Position numbers and translations under genes: made by a program
Assembly (NCBI GenBank): GCA_963920765.1
Contig: OY987244.1
Location: forward strand, 3,412,501-3,476,500
DNA length: 64,000 bases
Reading direction: 5' to 3'
Origin: Ulota crispa
Taxonomy: Eukaryota; Streptophyta; Bryopsida; Orthotrichales; Orthotrichaceae
Part shown: positions 1-11,957 of the stretch, in pieces
How positions within the stretch are numbered: position 1 is the stretch's first letter
How the letters are laid out: every line of letters starts with the position of its first letter
Notes under the pieces: model-generated
The model's database searches: none
Seen by the model: the letters and a program-made list of their open reading frames with translations, nothing else
What the model was told of the DNA's origin: nothing

Positions 1-159
1 AATTTAACACTGCTATGTTTATATAGTTTTATTGAAAGTATATAAAAGTTGGTGTGTGGTTTGCTAAATTTAGCCAGTTTTAGCACACTGCTCTCTGCTG
101 TGTATATTGCAGGGTGGCATGACAAGTTAAAGAAATAGGGGTTTCTGAGGTTTCATTGT

Positions 160-393
160 TTAACCCTTAAACGTCCATAGGGCATAGTATATATGCTGAC
201 GTATAATTGTCATTTGCTACCAGTAAGAAATTTTAATTTGGGATCTCAAGTAGCTCACTAAAACTGCATTGATTTATTCTCCAACTTCTTTGTTGATCTC
301 AAATGTAGTAAAGGTGTGGATCCATTCCAAATACAAGAAAAATACCCCTTATTGTACTGGTCGGAGCGGCATGCTCACACGTTTAGGGGTTAA
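160..393. mobile_element. 232-bp-class TTAA MITE (piggyBac-like ends), copy 1
   Basis: Both ends carry TTAA. The left end reads TTAACCCTTAAACGTCC and the reverse complement of the right end reads TTAACCCCTAAACGTGT, so the inverted repeat is about 13 bp including TTAA. The total is 234 bp, the same length class as the copies at 25846, 41214 and 43802, which also have a palindromic CATATGTA/TACATA-like stretch in the first 60 bp. There is no coding capacity. TTAA duplication with CCC-starting ends is the known signature of piggyBac elements; the assignment here is inference from the termini. Confidence 0.75.
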
Positions 394-3300
394 CCTGATG
401 ATCTCAAAATATCAAAAATTAGTAAACCCTCACAACTATCAAGACCCAATGTAACCTTATTCTTTTTACATTTAACGATTGTCTGGAGGATGGTAAGTTG
501 GTAACTTAATGCCAATTGAATTATGAAGATGTAACAGCGGGGTTGGTAGCCTAAAAATGTGGTTATTTAATTTTAAACAAATCCTACAACTTTGAAAGAA
601 AAATAGTATTGAAACGAGATTTTAGACGAAATTTAAAGAAAAACGTATGCTGTTTCGTAGTTTAGGTAGCTTTTATGAACCGCAAAAAAAAATCAGCAAA
701 CATCAAAATCCCACTATCTTTAAGTATTAAATAAAATTATACTAGAATTCGGTTTTACTTAATTAAACCTCTAACACTATTATTTCTAAGTAAAAAATCA
801 GGTTCTTGCCACCCTTTTTATATTGCTACAATTCATGTGGTCCCATCTTGGGATATTTGAACTGTTTTTATTTGACCTGAAGGAGTTAGATAATTCTATA
901 GCCAACATGAGCGTGAAAAGTATGGCAAATTTTGCGTTTTAGGGACTTGTTTTATTGAAGATTAAGGCATCTCTTGACGTTGGGGGGATTGGGTTTCAAA
1001 TCTGGAAGAAAAAATTATAATATTTTCTGGAGGCATTTTATGGAAGCAGCAACATTTTTGCATAATTTTCAAGTTTTCTTTTAACAGACTAAAAAGTTTT
1101 GTGCGCCTAGCAAGGTGTAGAAAACATCAAGCATGGGCGCAATGGGTTCTTACGCAAGAGATTGAGAAAACAAAAAATAAAAAACAGCATCCAATAAACT
1201 TTAAAACCATCCCAAGATATCCATATTTTGTTGTTGCAAAGGGGTCATAGAGATATCCCAAGTTTGAAGAGAAACTTGAAGAGGTCAAAAACTCCTATTG
1301 TATGTAAATGATGTACTTTCAATGGCATATCTACATTGTCGGATTAATGAGGTTATCTGCTTGTTTAATCTGTATGTGCAAACTTATTATAAGCAAGGTC
1401 TAGGAAGAACCGATTGCTAGTTCAATGCTAGCAGATTGAAATGGGAAAAAATCAATTGTCATTTATAAACTTTGTCTAAAAACTGGTAAAAAATCTTTAA
1501 AATTTTACTTATAGTATGAAATAGAGAAAATAACCAAAAGAGCTCCTTGAAGGAAATTTACCAAAAAATCTCAAATATTTCCGAGTCCCTGATTATAAGA
1601 TCCAACCAACAGACTCCTAGTTTATGAGCTAGGATATCTAAACACACAATATACATTTAGCCTTATGAAATAGCAGAAGAGTTGGTTAAATTATGAATCT
1701 ATTGGATAAAAATTGACCATTTTTTAGAAAGTAAAAAGTTATATGCAATATACAATGCATGCATCTGAAAAATGGTTAAAAATTTGGTAATGAATGAAAT
1801 ATGTTGGCCTTTAGCAAGTGAAGATCAAAATCTCCTTAGATGCTGCTGCTATTGTAGAAAAGGAAAAATTAGGCTATCATAAATTGTGACAACTTACTAA
1901 TAGTATTAGTAAGAACTAATTCTAAAGGATGTGATGGTTGGGTTTAATGTTGTTAGTTTAGATTGGCAAAGAGAATTTGAATGTGGTTTGTAGCATTATC
2001 ATATTGTTTTTATTGTCATATGTTATGAGGATGGTTTGGTTCTTTGTTCTACTATTGTAAATGTTCCAATATACATTTGTGAATGTCCCAATATAGTGCA
2101 AGTACAAGAAGACAAATAGATACAATGTCGATTTAATTAAACAAATGGCATTTTGCATCAAGGTTTAGTCCTTTATTTCCTCCTCTTGTTGTTTGAGCAT
2201 CACTGTTTTTTCTATTGGAACTAATGTAAATACAATGTACTAAACTTACAATACTTTAATTATAATATTGCAAGCAATAATAGCTCCTAAGAATTTAATA
2301 GTATGCTTCTATTTTTTTTTAATAAGAAACAATTTCTAAGGAAACTGATCATAAAAAATGAATGATGTTGTTCTCTAGAAAAAAAACATGTACACCTTAG
2401 AACTTTTTAACTAGGCTTGTGCTAATCATCATAAATTTAGATGAACTACTAATACCTTTTTTTCACATATTTTTGTACAAAGACAAGGAGTCTCAAAGAA
2501 AGCATTTTCTAATTTGAATGATGGAATTTCAAAAATTTGTGTTATCTTTATTCACAAAGTGCTAGAAGTTCCACATTGTTAACTAGAAGTTGGATAGACA
2601 ATCTTTTTTTGGTTTTGAGACTCAATCAAAGTTGTTTGAACAACTCATTAGTTGTTGATGTGAAATGATGAACACAAACAGTAGATGTGTTCATTCTATG
2701 CATGCAATATTTGGATTAGAGTCTCTTGGAGTCCCTTAAGGTAGTGAATCCTCTTTGTTGTATTATGTTTAAAAAACTACAATAACACAAAAAAAACCCT
2801 AAACATCTCCAAAGTTTGGATGCAAAAAAGAAATTACATTCAATTTTTAACTTAATCCAACCGTTAAATTATCTCTGACATTCCTTGGATCATTAAAATT
2901 TTAACAACAATAAACTAACTCGGTGTCACTTCAATTACTCACTTTTTGATACTATTTTTTTATAATCTTTATAAAAAACATCACATACAAATGTCCTAGT
3001 AAAAAGACAACCTTTAAAGGATACTTCTCAAATATAAGGTATTATTTTAAACTTGACATGTAAATCTTGTGATCCCACCAATAATTAGATAAGCATCCTA
3101 TCATTTAATAAAGGACCCCATATTTTAACAACATAGCTCACCGCAACCAAACAATAACTTCACCACACTCTATACAAATCCTTGCCATGTTATTTAATAT
3201 TGAGTTCCCCATTTGTGCACTTCCATTGGCATCCTTTAAGTTTTTATTTTGCTTTCTCATCTCCCTCAAAAAATAGTTATCCAATGATTCTTTCAAATTT

Positions 3301-4900
3301 TCAATTCTTTTACTTTTTTCTTTTGCTTAATCTTACTTTTTGCTAATGGACAAATGACCAAATGAATCTAAAATATTCCTAAATTAAATATTGCATTTAA
3401 GTTGTTTTGACAATCAAATTACCTTACCCTAGGAAGTTACCTTATGATTCATTGCTTGGTCACTTGAAGGGGCATGCAACTCTCTCGTGGACGCAGCTAG
3501 TTTGTTTTTCCACAATTGCATTGTTGTTACCGAGCACATTAAAAATTGTTTATTGCATTAGTTATCGATGAAAATTACTGTAGAGTCGGTAAGTGTTTAC
3601 ACAGTGGAAATTGTTGAGAAATTCGTATAGGGCAAACTAAACGCAATATTCGCAATATTCAGTTTAGCTCTATTAAAATTTGTAAATGCGCCCATTGGAA
3701 CGCCACGTGTAACATTTTCCACCACGCTATTTGTAAGTTCCAACTGATGAGCTGGAATTTTCATGATGTGTGCCAAGCTGGCAATGTCACCCTCAAGAGT
3801 GTCCAAGGGGGTTTTATTTTGCTCTTTTTTTTTTGTAGTTTTTTCTCCACCAAGCCATTTCTTTGTGGTGCTGATGATTCAACTGACCACTGCCATGCAA
3901 CTTGAGGTCCTCGAATTTCATTTATAGGTCGCTTTTTGGGTTTTTTTGTGGGTGGGTCCATGCACCGTGTTATAAGAGTGGTCCCAAAGCAAGCAGAGGG
4001 GAAGAGTCCATGGGGCATTTGCAGGTGTCCTTGTCCAAACAGCATTGCCATGCTGTCTGTCAAGAGGGGATTGGACGAAGGGCTGGGACCCCAAACCGTG
4101 GTCCCGAACTGGCAGTGCCCACGCTTGGATGGTCTTTACAGATTGTGTAATTATCAAGCCTATGTTGGCGTGACTTGGGAATCTCATGCACCTCTACCCC
4201 CCCCTCTTTGGTTGCTTAAAAGGAGGTTTTAGAGGGCCCTTGTATGGATGAAGTTTTGAGGTGAATTTACCAATTTAACGTATTGCATAAACTTACCCAT
4301 TGGTCAACCTGTTTTTTCTTTCCTGATTTCCTGAAAATCATGTTCTTCGTTCATAACATTTAGTAGCACTCAGCAGGCCTGCCCTCCCTTCAACTGAAGA
4401 GTGTGGAATATTTCACACTCTTTTATCCAGTCAGATGAAAGAGTTTGGAATATTCTACACCCATCAGTAGCTAAGAGGACACTTGCCTAAATTTGTCAAA
4501 TAGTCTATGAAAGAGAGGCTCAATTTAGTGCACATACGTCAATGTGGGGGCTAGCTATGTCAGAAAAATTATTTATTTTATTTTATTTTATTTTATTTTT
4601 ATTTTTTTTGTGCCAAAATGAAATTTGTGGATGATACCTAAAGAGAGGGAAAGGCAGCCCACTCTTCATGCTACTGAATGTTATTTTCTTTAGGCTTTTG
4701 CTCCCAAGCATATTCAAGGTAGGAGGCTCATAAATCAACCTTCTAAGGGAAATTGAATTTTGGGGAGGCATATCTTCTTGAAGTATTTTTCAGTAAAATT
4801 TCCTTGAAAGACAAGAAGAATTGACATTTGATCCAAATTATTTCATATCTTTTGGAGTTTTGTAAAATTAGTTATGAAATTTTGAAACTGAAATGGCATA
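394..4900. other. AT-rich noncoding stretch
   Basis: No open reading frame here resembles a known protein. The longest frames cluster at 3600-4230, a patch with higher GC content than its surroundings, where overlapping frames are open on both strands, as expected from base composition alone. I see no RNA gene or paired terminal repeats. An ATTTT microsatellite lies near 4572-4605. Confidence 0.6.
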
Positions 4901-5014
4901 GGGCTCTAAAACCGCTCACCTCCTCAAATGTACACCACTTGTACATTTTGAAGATCTATGAAAAAAACATGCACAGAGTGAGCACATTTCGGAGGGTGAG
5001 CAATTTTAGAGCTT
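4901..5014. mobile_element. Small foldback (MITE-like) sequence
   Basis: The left end GGGCTCTAAAACCGCTCACC is matched in inverse orientation by a right end whose reverse complement begins AGCTCTAAAATTGCTCACCC. A second small palindrome (TGTACA pair) lies inside. At about 114 bp it is a likely miniature inverted-repeat element. No clear target duplication was found. Confidence 0.45.
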
Positions 5015-5793
5015 GGACGGTTTTCAAGCCTCCTACCTTTAGTTCCTTTTTGTTTGATCATGAACAACCTCTTACAAACAACCTCTTATGAGCTCGGTTT
5101 ACTACACACCGTTGATGTGGAGCTAGGGTGGAAAAGCTTAGCATTTTCTACAAACGTGAATAAAATTAATAATTTGTCCCCTAATATGGTGTTGTTCAAT
5201 GGTATTCTTCTTTGTGGTTTTAGATTAGAACAAAGTCTCTAAATTTAAATGTGAATTTAAAACTCCTTAACTGCTAATGTTCTTTTATGTTTACATGGTC
5301 AAATGGCTTGAAATTGACATCTCTTAATAAAATGATTAGTAAATCAAAACTTTGAATTTTTTTCAATAACTTAAGTGGTAAGATCTATTTTTTCACTTGC
5401 TTATGTACATCCTCTCAAAATTCAAACTTTGTGAGGGCATACTTCATTAGAATATAATACTAAAAACAGTGGCAAAACTTTTTTTGAAACTTCTCTTAAG
5501 TGTCAATTTTTTTTCGGTCATTCAAAATGATACCTTCCACTTCATGAATTTCTTGTGCAATTTAACTTTATTGTAGAGCATGAAGTTGGCTATATGCCTC
5601 ACAAGTTTCATGATCACCCAATGCTTAAAACATGATGGAAAAAAATTGGAAGCTGAAATTGCTTTGTTCAAATTGTCATTACACTAAGAAAACTCCACCA
5701 AAGAGATTCTTATAGAAATAAACCTCAATTATAAAATTCTTATAGTGTAAACCTAGAACATTGTGTGGAGTACTTGCCAAAGTAATTTTTTTT
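5015..5793. other. Noncoding stretch
   Basis: AT-rich, with short random open frames only. No feature recognised. Confidence 0.5.
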
Positions 5794-6309
5794 GGGAATT
5801 GATATACGCACACCGAGGGATTGATTTGCACACTTGGAGGTTGATTTGCACACTTGGAGGTTGATTTGCACACCGTGGGGTTGATTTGCACAACGGGGGG
5901 TTGATTTGCACACCGGGGGGTTGATTTGCACACCGGGGGGTTGATTTGCCCACCTCTCGAGGTAGATTTTTTATTTCTACTATCAAAAAGCTGATTTTGA
6001 GAATTTTGGATTCAGATTTGGACTCAGAGACCATGATTTAATCTAGAACCATACAAAAATGTTGCAATTTAACTACACATGAAAAAGTTTATCTAGGGGA
6101 AAATTATTACTTTTACTTATGTTTGTAAAAAAAATGGCTTTTTCATTGAGTGTTGTTGAATTGCAAATTTTTTATGGTTCTAGACTAAATCTTGGTCTCT
6201 AAGTCCAAATCCAAATTCAAATTTCTCAAATTCAGCTTTATGAAGGTAGAAATGTAAAACTCACCCCAGTGTGCAAATATCAACCTCCTAGTGTGCATAT
6301 ATCAGTTCC
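5794..6309. mobile_element. Foldback element with tandemly expanded left end
   Basis: The element starts GGGAATTGATATACGCACAC and ends GTGCATATATCAGTTCC. Positions about 5955-6070 and about 6160-6285 are long inverted arms (the GGTAGA...CTACC boundary, then the TTTTTGAT, GAGAATTT and TGGACTCAGAGACC blocks and their complements). The element at 10199-10611 has the same structure and related arm sequence. The left subterminal part has been amplified into 20-bp tandem units. Confidence 0.7.
5801..5960. repeat. 20-bp tandem repeat, about 8 units
   Basis: The units are exactly 20 bp. Six from 5821 to 5940 have the form TTGATTTGCACACyGgGGGG, with only the last 6-8 positions varying. A diverged unit sits on each side. 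Because 20 is not a multiple of 3, the array leaves all three minus-strand frames open, producing cysteine/glutamine-rich pseudo-proteins that should not be annotated. The repeat unit derives from the terminal region of the foldback element that contains it. Confidence 0.9.
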
Positions 6310-7297
6310 TTTCTTTTTTTTAAACTTTTTTTAAAATAAAAAGTAAAACAGAAGTTATTACATAGTCAAGGAGAGTTGACTGAAAATTTGCCTATAGTCC
6401 AAGCCATTGTAAAGTGCTTTTGAACACTATTTGGGCAACACCCTTCTTCAATCCCTTTGTTTCTGAACTTTTTTGAGGATGCTCGTGTTGATATCTAAAT
6501 CACATTTGGTACCATATTTCATTCAAAACTTATTCAATTCCACTTTTTTGGGGAGGTATGCAAGCTTTTCAATATGAGCACATACACCCTTATTTTCACA
6601 ATCTTATCTTTTACATTTACTTGGGAAATGCTTGCCCAAATACCAAAGTGGGCTCCTTGGTCCTTTAGGGGTTGATTCAATCTTACGGTAAATATGTAAA
6701 CTCTCACATTTAGGTGGTGAGTGAAAAAACATAGCTTTTCCACCCTAGCCCACATTGACCTATGTACATTAAACCAAGCCCACCATTAGCAAAATTTTGA
6801 ACCCTCCACAAGGCCTTTAAGAATTGACACTCTTAACATTTATTGAGCCTAGGCCAAGTACATTAGAAGCATGGGAGAACTTGTGTGAAGTGTCTCTACC
6901 TTTTATGACTTTCCTATTGTACATCACAAATACCATGAATAGAAAATAGCAATCTAGTACTATGTCACAATTTTTTAATTATTCTCCTACTATTGCACAT
7001 AATCATAACTAAAAGTTACCCTCACAAGTACTAGGTTGAAGATTTTAATATAGAGAAAAAGGACCTTGGTAATATGTACATGTAATTGTGACACCCAATG
7101 AAAATTGGACATGCCAATGTGAGCCATGATTGTAGTCAAAGGCATAGTAAGGTGTAAGGAATTTTTGTTATCCCAAAGTACAAATTAAAACAATTAATGA
7201 GACCCCTTGAAAGGGGTTGTTAGGGGCCTTGTGGAGGGCTCATATTTTTGCTAAAGTTCCATGGCATTGGATTTACTGCACGTACATGTTTGTGGGG
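6310..7297. other. Noncoding stretch
   Basis: AT-rich intergenic DNA. No gene, RNA or paired repeats recognised. Confidence 0.5.
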
Positions 7298-7300
7298 TTA

Positions 7301-7611
7301 GAGCATCTCCATTGGTCCGAGCTCTTTCAAACTTTTCATTTGTTTTGGCCGGCCCTCAACCCCCTTGATCCTTACCCATGCTCTTCAAAAAGGTGGCCTT
7401 GCCCTCCAACATGCCCCATAAATAACCAGCTAACCACTTATCTAAGAAAGTAGAGGATAAAGCACTAAATTTAGGGTGAATAATGAATGAATACTGGCTT
7501 GGAGGGCCCTTGCTAGACACGGTAGGACAAAGTGTCTTGAGAGGGTTTTGAGAGGGGCCTCAACACTTTTCATCCACTTTGAGCGTGTTTGAACCACCGG
7601 TGGAGATGCCC
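7301..7611. mobile_element. PIF/Harbinger-like MITE (GAGCATCTCC family), copy 1
   Basis: The left end is GAGCATCTCCATTGGT and the reverse complement of the right end is GGGCATCTCCACCGGT. It is flanked on both sides by TTA (7298-7300 and 7612-7614), a 3-bp TWA target duplication typical of PIF/Harbinger transposons. It is 311 bp with no coding capacity. Internal sequence (a CTTGAGAGGG..TTTGAGAGGGGCCT region and a CATCCACTTTGAGCGTG subterminal block) is shared with the element at 11643. Confidence 0.85.
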
Positions 7612-7614
7612 TTA

Positions 7615-9246
7615 GGGTGGGAAAAGCTCCGCTTTTTCACATTCCAAAAGTGTGAGAATTTATAAATTTACTACTTTGAGGAGTTTGAATTCAAAGTTGG
7701 ATTTAGAAACTTCAAATTAGTTGATAGTCATGGAAGATGAAAAAACTAACTAAATCCAAAATATGAGAAAAATCTTACTTTTATTTTTATTTGAAAAAGT
7801 GCTAAGATTTTCCACCTACACTCCATAAACACATATGTACTATATACCCAGCCCACTCCCATGGTTTCCAAGCGATGCTTGTTGGAACATTTTTTTATAT
7901 TTATTAAAATTTTCCTTATCAACTTTCTAGTATACACATTATTTCAATTAGTGCAAAACTTTTAATGTCAAAAGACCCCTTTGCACCTAAATGGATGAAT
8001 TGTGTTTAACATTGTGAAAGTGTGGCATGTATTTTGCCCTTTGTTCTCCAATTAAGGTTTTGGTCAGAACCTTTTATCATCTTTTTAATAACAACTTAGT
8101 GGCATAGTTTTTGTAATGCAACATTCTTCAAACATTCTCTATTTGAGTTGCATGCTTGCAACATCTCCTTGAAATTTTGGCCACTTGAGTTACAATACTT
8201 GCAATCATATTTAAAAGTTGTAGCTTGTAGTACATTTAATTAACCTAATTAATGAGAAGTATCATATCAGAGCGCCTTACAAATTCGCTTTTTTTTTTTT
8301 GAATTAGTGATGTTGTTAGTACAAGATGCAATGCTTGAAATAAAATAACTCGTGTAGTTTGTATAGTTCGTGCTTCACTAAATTCTTTTCTCTCAACACA
8401 GGCTTTCTCCTTCTTTCTTTTTGCCTTGGCTTCAAAGCTCTTTGTTGGTTATTGTGGGCAATGAACGTACTGCGCACTATCGATTCCCCTTGAAACAATG
8501 CGTTTTGAAACCACAATTTTTTTTGTTTACTAGGTTCTTATTTTGCTAATACAACAACACGAATAGAGCAGAATGATTCTAAAATTTGTTGTCTATTGAC
8601 ATTTTAAATAAATCAACGATCGGGAGTGTGTTGAGTGGAAAAGGGTTTTTTGGTTCAACACTAGAGCTTTACAGATTAAACTTTCACTGTTCTAAGAGGC
8701 CTCAGTTATTCAACTCTCAATTTCCTTACTCTAAACCTAAGTTTTGTATGAGAATAAAACCATTTGGTTCCTCATTGTAATTTTCATGTGTTTTGTACTT
8801 ACATTAATGTTTTTTTTTGTTAAAGTTCAAAGCTTGAGAGTGTTTTTTTAGCTTTTAGCCTTGTAAATCACATTGGACTTGTTTTTATTTTATTTTAAAC
8901 AAACCAGTACAAAACTTAAAGGACTATGTAGTTTCATGCTTAGAATTTTCTGTTTTAAAAGCTTCATCTTTTTTGAACGTTTCCAAACTGCACATAAAAA
9001 TTTCGCTTGTTTGAAAATGACTTAAATAGCAACTAATTAGGGAACTAAAAGGTAATTACGTAAGCGTTACTACTATAAGGTTTAATGATTGAATTGTGAT
9101 ATAGCTACGAACCTTGGTCGTTTACATTAATAAAGGCATGTTTCCACTTGCTTGTAATAAAAAGTTATGATTATTGTTAAGAATAACAAAATAGGTTCAT
9201 AAAGGGTGTTTATAATTTGTGAATGTTGTCAACTTCATTTAGTAAG
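7615..9246. other. Noncoding stretch
   Basis: AT-rich. Short open frames at 8316-8516 (minus) and 8586-8780 (plus) show no recognisable similarity or codon structure. Nothing else seen. Confidence 0.5.
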
Positions 9247-9483
9247 AACACCATATTTGTTATAATGAGAGTTTTCCAATGAAATGAGTGTTAAAGTACC
9301 TGAAATTAAAAAAAATAAGTCAATTTGATGAAAGGTTTTATGACAATTTAGCTCAAATCGAGCGGAAATCTCTCATTTTAATGGAAATTGGTGATTTTGG
9401 ATGGAAATTGGTGATTTTGGACAAAATTTAACATATTTATTTTGAGAGGTCCCCATTCTCTCATTATAACAAATATGGTGTTT
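9247..9483. mobile_element. Inverted-repeat element (AACACCATATTTGTTATAA ends)
   Basis: The left end AACACCATATTTGTTATAA and right end TTATAACAAATATGGTGTT are perfect inverse complements, continuing as ATGAGAG/CTCTCAT. A 20-bp internal direct duplication (TGGAAATTGGTGATTTTGGA twice, around 9380-9420) is present. One end of the same family recurs at 49896. TAA lies near both borders, so the target duplication may be TAA or TAAG, but the border is ambiguous by one base. Superfamily undetermined. Confidence 0.75.
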
Positions 9484-10198
9484 AAGGATGAATAATGCTT
9501 TTGGTACTAGTTGTTCACACTATTGGTAGAGTTAAAGCCACTAGTATTAGTTAATCCACCCTCTTCACCAACTTTACATAATATCATGGTTAGTACTATC
9601 AAATCTTTGTTTTCCTTGACTTTGGGTTTTATGATTTTTAGCAAAAAATTATTTGTGTGATCAGACTTTATTACAATTTCTACATACTAAAACAATGCTA
9701 TCTACCACCACCAACCTTGCCAATTAGGTTTGGTGCGTAATTACTAACTCAAGTGAGAATGTCAATTAAAATTAACCATCTAATTCTCACCTAATAATGC
9801 TCATAAGAACAAGTGGAAACAAAGCATTAAATCTTGGTGTCATCACTTTGAATGTCACAAATGGATTATTGTCACAATAAGATATTCCTACCACAACTTT
9901 AGGAAGTTTAGGTTGACAATAAGTTGACTTGTAAGGATTTTATCACTTGCATATTCTTGAAGAAGGATTATTCATTGAACTACAAATAAAACACAAACAA
10001 CATACATTGCATGATACTTTTAACCAACAACTTCCAATTTGAGTGGCTAGCCAACTACTTTGTCAAAAAAAAGCTATGAAAATTTCTAGACCACCAAGGT
10101 GAAACTTTGGATTTGTCTTGTTGGGTGGTGAAATTACTTTTGAGCTAATGAATATATGTGTTTTTCTTAGTACTTCTTGTTGGGGCAATAGCTATTGG
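9484..10198. other. Noncoding stretch
   Basis: AT-rich intergenic DNA with no recognised feature. Confidence 0.5.
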
Positions 10199-10611
10199 GG
10201 GAATTGATATGTGTACCACACCCTTTGAACTACTGTACCACATCTTCGGGGTAAATTTTAGATTTCTACCATCAAAAAGTTGAATTTGAGAATTTGGAAT
10301 TCAGATTTGGACTTAAAGATCATGGTTTAGTCTAGGACCACAAAAAAGTTGTAATTCAACAATATCCAATTTTAAAAAATTATCTTTCTTTACAAACAAA
10401 AGTAAAAGCAACACTTTTCTCCCTAGCTAAACTTTTTCATTGGGTGTTGTTGAGTTGCAACTTTTTTTGTGATCCTAAACTAAATTATGGACTTTAAGTC
10501 CTAATTTGAATTCCAAATTCTCAAATTTAACTTTTTGATGGTAGAAATCTAAAATTTACCCCGAAGGTGTGGTACAGTAGTTCAAAGGGTGTGGTACACA
10601 TATCAATTCCC
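10199..10611. mobile_element. Full-length foldback MITE, 413 bp
   Basis: The whole element is close to one palindrome. The left end GGGAATTGATATGTGTACCA is the exact complement of the right end, and pairing continues through CACACCCTTTGAACTACTGTACCACA into the arms, leaving a central loop of roughly 80-100 bp near 10370-10440. Arms are related to those of the element at 5794. Its transcript would fold into a hairpin of about 150 bp. No confident target duplication. Confidence 0.85.
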
Positions 10612-11642
10612 ATCTGTCGGTTATAAATGTCATGCACTATAGGAGGTGAATTGTTGGTCAAGTGTCATGCACTAATAGTGCAAGGAACTTCCGAAGAAGT
10701 GAAAGCCGCAGCCGCCCGGCGAAACAGTACAGTACCATGAACGCTGCGACTGATTTTTTTAAACGGGCTTCTACGACCAAGCCCGTCGAGTACTCGAGTC
10801 TTCGATTCTGCAATCAAATTGCAGCGTTGAAGTTCGCGCTTCTGCCGCTATCGCTTTTGAAACCAGCAATTCCGGAATCGAGATCAAGCTCAAAGCACCC
10901 CGCTTGACCAGCAGCTGCTACGCTCGCCAGGCAAAGCTCCGGCACTCGAGAAACCCCGAGCGAAATCCCGGCCTTGCGTCTCCAGCGTCACAATCTCGGA
11001 CGCACCAACTTGCACGCAATCCCAAGCACGTCTTTCATGATTCTCCTTCACGAAACGTTCATGAGACATGGTCGACGACGACGCAGCTCCCAGTCTCCCA
11101 GTCTCGCCCATCTCTCCCAGAATGCCGGGCTCACTCCGCAGTTACCGGCCCAGTTACCGGCCTAGTTACCGAGCCCGGAGAAGGCCCCGTCATGCTGCGG
11201 CGGTAACTGCATCTCCACCTTCCGATGTCACATCTGTAATTATCGATGGCCAGTAGACCTTCGCCACGCTTATTGGCTCGTCTGGTTCCCGAAATCACGG
11301 AATGGCTTTCAGCCACGTGGTCCCACCGGTTGCAGTCCCCTACTCCAGCTATTTCTCATGACCCGCAATCTACGAGAATGACATGGGATCTACCGATGAG
11401 GTGCGTGATTATCCAATATAAGTAGACTTTGGGTTGGTGAATGGTGATCATCTGTGTGCCTAACGGGAATCGACAGGAGGACGGACTGCGGAGAGGATGG
11501 GGTGACTGGAGTGACCGGGAGAAGCCGGTCTTGCACGTGGCAAGCGGAAAGAAGGCATGAAAGAAGGACATTTTCGTCCACCCATGTGGCGTCCTGTCAG
11601 GAAGGCGTTGCATTCCTCCACCTACACCAAATACTGCATTGA
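10612..11642. promoter_or_regulatory. GC-rich promoter-like island, unassigned
   Basis: About 1 kb of clearly higher GC and CpG content, wedged between a foldback MITE and a Harbinger-like MITE. It contains two CACGTG G-boxes (11314-11319 and 11534-11539), CCAAT and a TATA-like CAATATAAGTAG near 11413, and a threefold GTTACCGGCC-type direct repeat (11139-11172). Several short frames are open on both strands (for example minus 10890-11111) but none is recognisable. It may be an isolated promoter and first-exon fragment, or a GC-rich gene remnant. Confidence 0.35.
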
Positions 11643-11957
11643 GAGCATCTCCACCGATGCAGACTCACTCAAAGTTTTTCATCTGGTGTGGTGAGGTCTG
11701 AAGGCTTTCAATCTCCACTCATGCTCTTTGAAAAGGTGGTCTCATACTTCAACACATCCCATAAATAAGTAGTTGATCACTTATTTAGGAAAGTAGAGGA
11801 TTAAAAACAATTAAAGTTAAGGTGAATAGTGCATGAATAGTGGCTTGAAGAGTGGCTTGCTAGATTCACCAGATAAGAGAGTTTGAGAGGGTCTTGAGAG
11901 GGGCCTGGCTACTTTTCATCCACTTTGAGCGTGCTTGAGCCACCGGTGGAGATGCCC
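11643..11957. mobile_element. PIF/Harbinger-like MITE (GAGCATCTCC family), copy 2
   Basis: The left end is GAGCATCTCCACCGATG and the reverse complement of the right end is GGGCATCTCCACCGGTGG. The right flank is TTA and the left flank TGA, so the 3-bp target duplication is probably TTA with one substitution. The interior aligns with the 7301 copy, including the subterminal CATCCACTTTGAGCGTG block. It is 315 bp and noncoding. Confidence 0.8.

Noticed and set aside
5801-5960. CRISPR-like array of 20-bp repeats
   Set aside because: The units are directly adjacent with no unique spacers and the context is a eukaryotic foldback element; it is an ordinary minisatellite.
5679-6034. Cys/Gln-rich proteins in three minus-strand frames
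   Set aside because: They arise because a 20-bp repeat without stops is open in every frame.
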